Shown here: positions 5,077 to 6,686 of the stretch, piece by piece
How positions within the stretch are numbered: position 1 is the stretch's first letter
How the letters are laid out: each line of letters begins with the position of its first letter
Source of the DNA: Gemmatimonadota bacterium
Lineage (GTDB): Bacteria > Gemmatimonadota > Gemmatimonadetes > Gemmatimonadales > GWC2-71-9
DNA: 6,686 nucleotides
Direction: 5' to 3'
NCBI GenBank assembly: GCA_003221825.1
Contig: QHUE01000168.1
Location: 1 to 6,686 of the forward strand
Program-made: the position numbers and the translations under genes
The notes under the pieces: generated by a model
Database searches by the model: none
Told to the model about the DNA's origin: nothing
Seen by the model: the letters and a program-made list of their open reading frames with translations, nothing else

Positions 5077-5801
5077 GCCGCGATGCGTCGATCCGCGTAG
5101 ACGGGAACGATCGAAACGCGATCGGGATTGGCGCAGAACTTGACGTCGTCCCCCAATCCCGCCTCGCCCAGCTGCCGGGCGGCGTCGCTCGCGCCGAGGG
5201 CATCCTGCCATCCACCCTGTTGGGCGGCGAGGTCGAGCGAGACCTGGGCGGCGTCATTCAACAAGAGCTTCTTGGGCGGCACGCCCTTTTTCACCGCCTT
5301 GATGAGCCGCCCAGCGGTGTAGGCGTCCTCCAGGGCGAACTGCTTGTCGCGCCCGGCGCAGATGATGACGAGATCGCCGCGCTCGGTAAACAGACTGCGG
5401 GCGCGCTCGGCGGCGGCGCTGAAATTCAGCGCCGCGGCCACCAGCACCGGATCGCCGCCCTGCGCCGCCACCAACGCCGGCGTGCCGTTGGTCGTGGCCA
5501 GAAACATCGTCTTGCCGCCGACCGCCTCCTTCGTCATCTCCCGGGGAGAATTCCCGAGACTGAAGCCTTCGATCTTCAGCAGCCGGCGCTCGCCGGCGAG
5601 CACGATCCCGTTCTTCTCGAGATTCGCGGTCAGCCGGACGACTTCGTCCGAGCTCGCGGCCGGCACGATCGCCTTGGCGCCCGCGGCGAGGGCGGTGACG
5701 ATGGTGCTCGTCGCGCGGAGCACATCGATGACGACAACCGCTCGGCCGGTGAGATCTCCCGCAGTGAGGCCGAGTGGTGTGTGGTAAACGTCGATCTTCA
5801 T
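5073..5801 (-). CDS. comB: 2-phosphosulfolactate phosphatase family protein (ComB-like)
   Basis: A 242-residue protein matching the ComB family, whose founding archaeal enzyme removes phosphate from 2-phospho-3-sulfolactate in coenzyme M synthesis. Bacterial members occur in sulfolactate metabolism or in unknown roles. Motifs seen are VVIDVLRATSTI (23-34), GERRLLKIEGFSLGNSPRE (70-88), LATTNGTPAL (101-110), CAGRDKQFALEDAYTAG (148-164) and ARQLGEAGLGDDVKFCANPD (208-227). These cover the Asp-, Asn- and Cys-containing blocks conserved in the family over its full normal length. The ATG at 5801 overlaps the accC TGA and the TGA at 5075-5073 overlaps the ftsK ATG, both as ATGA. Its translation is therefore probably coupled to its neighbours; no separate ribosome site is visible. 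No ComA (phosphosulfolactate synthase) or ComC gene is in the window, so the true substrate is open. The family call is firm; the reaction is only inferred. Confidence 0.92.
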   Translation of the reverse strand: MKIDVYHTPLGLTAGDLTGRAVVVIDVLRATSTIVTALAAGAKAIVPAASSDEVVRLTANLEKNGIVLAGERRLLKIEGFSLGNSPREMTKEAVGGKTMFLATTNGTPALVAAQGGDPVLVAAALNFSAAAERARSLFTERGDLVIICAGRDKQFALEDAYTAGRLIKAVKKGVPPKKLLLNDAAQVSLDLAAQQGGWQDALGASDAARQLGEAGLGDDVKFCANPDRVSIVPVYADRRIAA

Positions 5802-6686
5802 GTCGGGTCTTTGAGGAGCTGCGGCTCGCGCTCGAGGAATTTCGTATCGACCGTGCCCGCGACGAAGTCCGGGTGGCGCATGACCCGGCCCAGGAACGGA
5901 ATCGTCGTAGTCACGCCCTCAATGATAAACGAGTCGAGCGCCTGGCGCATACGGGCGAGCGCTTCGGTCCGGGTGTTCCCGTGTACGATGACCTTCGCGA
6001 GCAACGAGTCGTAGTACGGCGGGACCGTATACCCGGCGTAAATGTGCGTGTCCACCCGCACGCCCGGACCGCCGGGCGGATGGTAGGCGGTGATCAGTCC
6101 CGGCGAGGGCTGGAAATTCCGGCTCGGGTCCTCGGCGTTCACGCGGCACTCGATCGCATGCCCGCGCAGCCGGTGACCGTTCATGACCAGGGACAGCGGC
6201 GCCCCGGCGGCAACCGCGATCTGCTCCTTCACGAGATCGAAGTTCGTGCACATCTCGGTGACTGGATGCTCCACCTGGATGCGCGTGTTCATCTCCATAA
6301 AGTAGAAGGAGCCGTCGGCATCCAGCAGGAACTCGATCGTCCCCGCCCCCACGTAGCCGATCGCCTCCGCGAGCTTCACGGCCGAGTCGCCGATGTCCTG
6401 GCGCAGCGTCTGGTCCACCGCGGGTGATGGGGCTTCCTCGACGAGCTTCTGATGGCGTCGCTGCACCGAGCAATCACGCTCGCACAGGTGCATCACCTTG
6501 CCGTGCGTGTCGCCCATGATCTGGATCTCGATGTGGCGCGGGCGCGCCAGGTACTTCTCGATGTAGACCTCGTCGGAGTTGAAGGCGGCGAGCGCCTCCT
6601 GCTTCGCGAGCGTAAACGACTGCGCGAACTGATCGGCGTCGTTGGCGACGCGCATGCCCTTGCCGCCACCCCCTGCCGCCGCCTTG
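5798..6686 (-). CDS. accC: Biotin carboxylase subunit of acetyl-CoA carboxylase, C-terminal 295 residues (cut by right edge)
   Basis: ATP-grasp biotin carboxylase, which carboxylates the biotin on AccB in the first step of fatty acid synthesis. The visible part starts in the ATP-binding glycine loop KAAAGGGGKGMR (visible residues 1-12, matching the region near residue 159 of the E. coli protein), so about 160 N-terminal residues are missing. It continues with EKYLARPRHIEIQ (43-55), ERDCSVQRRHQKLVEEAPSP (69-88), IEFL with Glu118, and FMEMNTRIQVEHPVTEM (129-145). The last motif contains the Glu131, Asn133 and Arg135 positions equivalent to the metal- and bicarbonate-binding residues. RGHAIECRVNAEDPS (174-188) and GVRVDTHIYAGYTVPPYYDS (208-227) with the catalytic Arg210 follow. 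It ends at PQLLKDPT without a biotinyl domain, so it is the free-standing subunit rather than a fused carboxylase. An accB gene is expected just beyond the right edge but is not seen. Its TGA overlaps the comB ATG. Confidence 0.97.
   Translation of the reverse strand, partial: KAAAGGGGKGMRVANDADQFAQSFTLAKQEALAAFNSDEVYIEKYLARPRHIEIQIMGDTHGKVMHLCERDCSVQRRHQKLVEEAPSPAVDQTLRQDIGDSAVKLAEAIGYVGAGTIEFLLDADGSFYFMEMNTRIQVEHPVTEMCTNFDLVKEQIAVAAGAPLSLVMNGHRLRGHAIECRVNAEDPSRNFQPSPGLITAYHPPGGPGVRVDTHIYAGYTVPPYYDSLLAKVIVHGNTRTEALARMRQALDSFIIEGVTTTIPFLGRVMRHPDFVAGTVDTKFLEREPQLLKDPT

Noticed and set aside
5077..5211. Upstream FtsK start inside comB
   Set aside because: The 45 extra residues are Arg-rich and antithetical to a membrane N-terminus; the ATGA overlap start fits better.

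Overview
The window is a high-G+C bacterial chromosomal segment, roughly two-thirds G+C by eye. It is packed with housekeeping genes that all read on the minus strand. From right to left the order is accC (cut by the right edge), comB, ftsK, yraN, recA, recX and alaS (cut by the left edge). I see no phage, IS, tRNA, rRNA or CRISPR sequence. The gene set, the ComB-family gene next to accC, and the style of the AlaRS and RecA proteins suggest a Gemmatimonadota-like or other deep-branching soil or metagenomic lineage. That placement is an inference made without database access.

Region 5073-6686 carries the C-terminal two thirds of biotin carboxylase (fatty acid synthesis), a 2-phosphosulfolactate phosphatase homologue, and the start of ftsK. 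Both junctions are 4-nt ATGA stop/start overlaps, so these three genes are almost certainly one translationally coupled unit. Region 2893-5076 is FtsK/SpoIIIE: four membrane segments, a Pro-rich linker, a RecA-like motor and a winged-helix gamma domain. After a 77-nt gap comes the small UPF0102 nuclease-like gene yraN (2423-2815). A 51-nt gap with an A+T-rich box and a strong Shine-Dalgarno sequence then leads into recA (1274-2371). recA is coupled by a GTGA overlap to its modulator recX (651-1277). A 20-nt A+T-rich gap separates recX from alaS (1-630). The set combines membrane lipid precursor supply, chromosome segregation, recombination and its control, and alanine charging.

The most unusual feature is a dispersed 7-bp tandem repeat (consensus CGGGATG) in five-unit arrays of about 35 bp. 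One array lies in frame inside the AlaRS catalytic core. Two more lie in frame in the FtsK linker, facing each other as an imperfect 27/31 inverted repeat. The AlaRS copy and one FtsK copy share 26 identical bases and encode the same nonapeptide, RDARSGMRD, in two unrelated essential proteins. A second notable feature is the G-run-rich end of recA: a strong quadruplex motif with two G8 runs. The recX reading frame is open back through these runs, so a single -1 slip would fuse RecA to RecX. Smaller signals are direct-repeat/A+T boxes before recA and alaS, a 13-bp palindrome in yraN, and a homopurine linker in ftsK.
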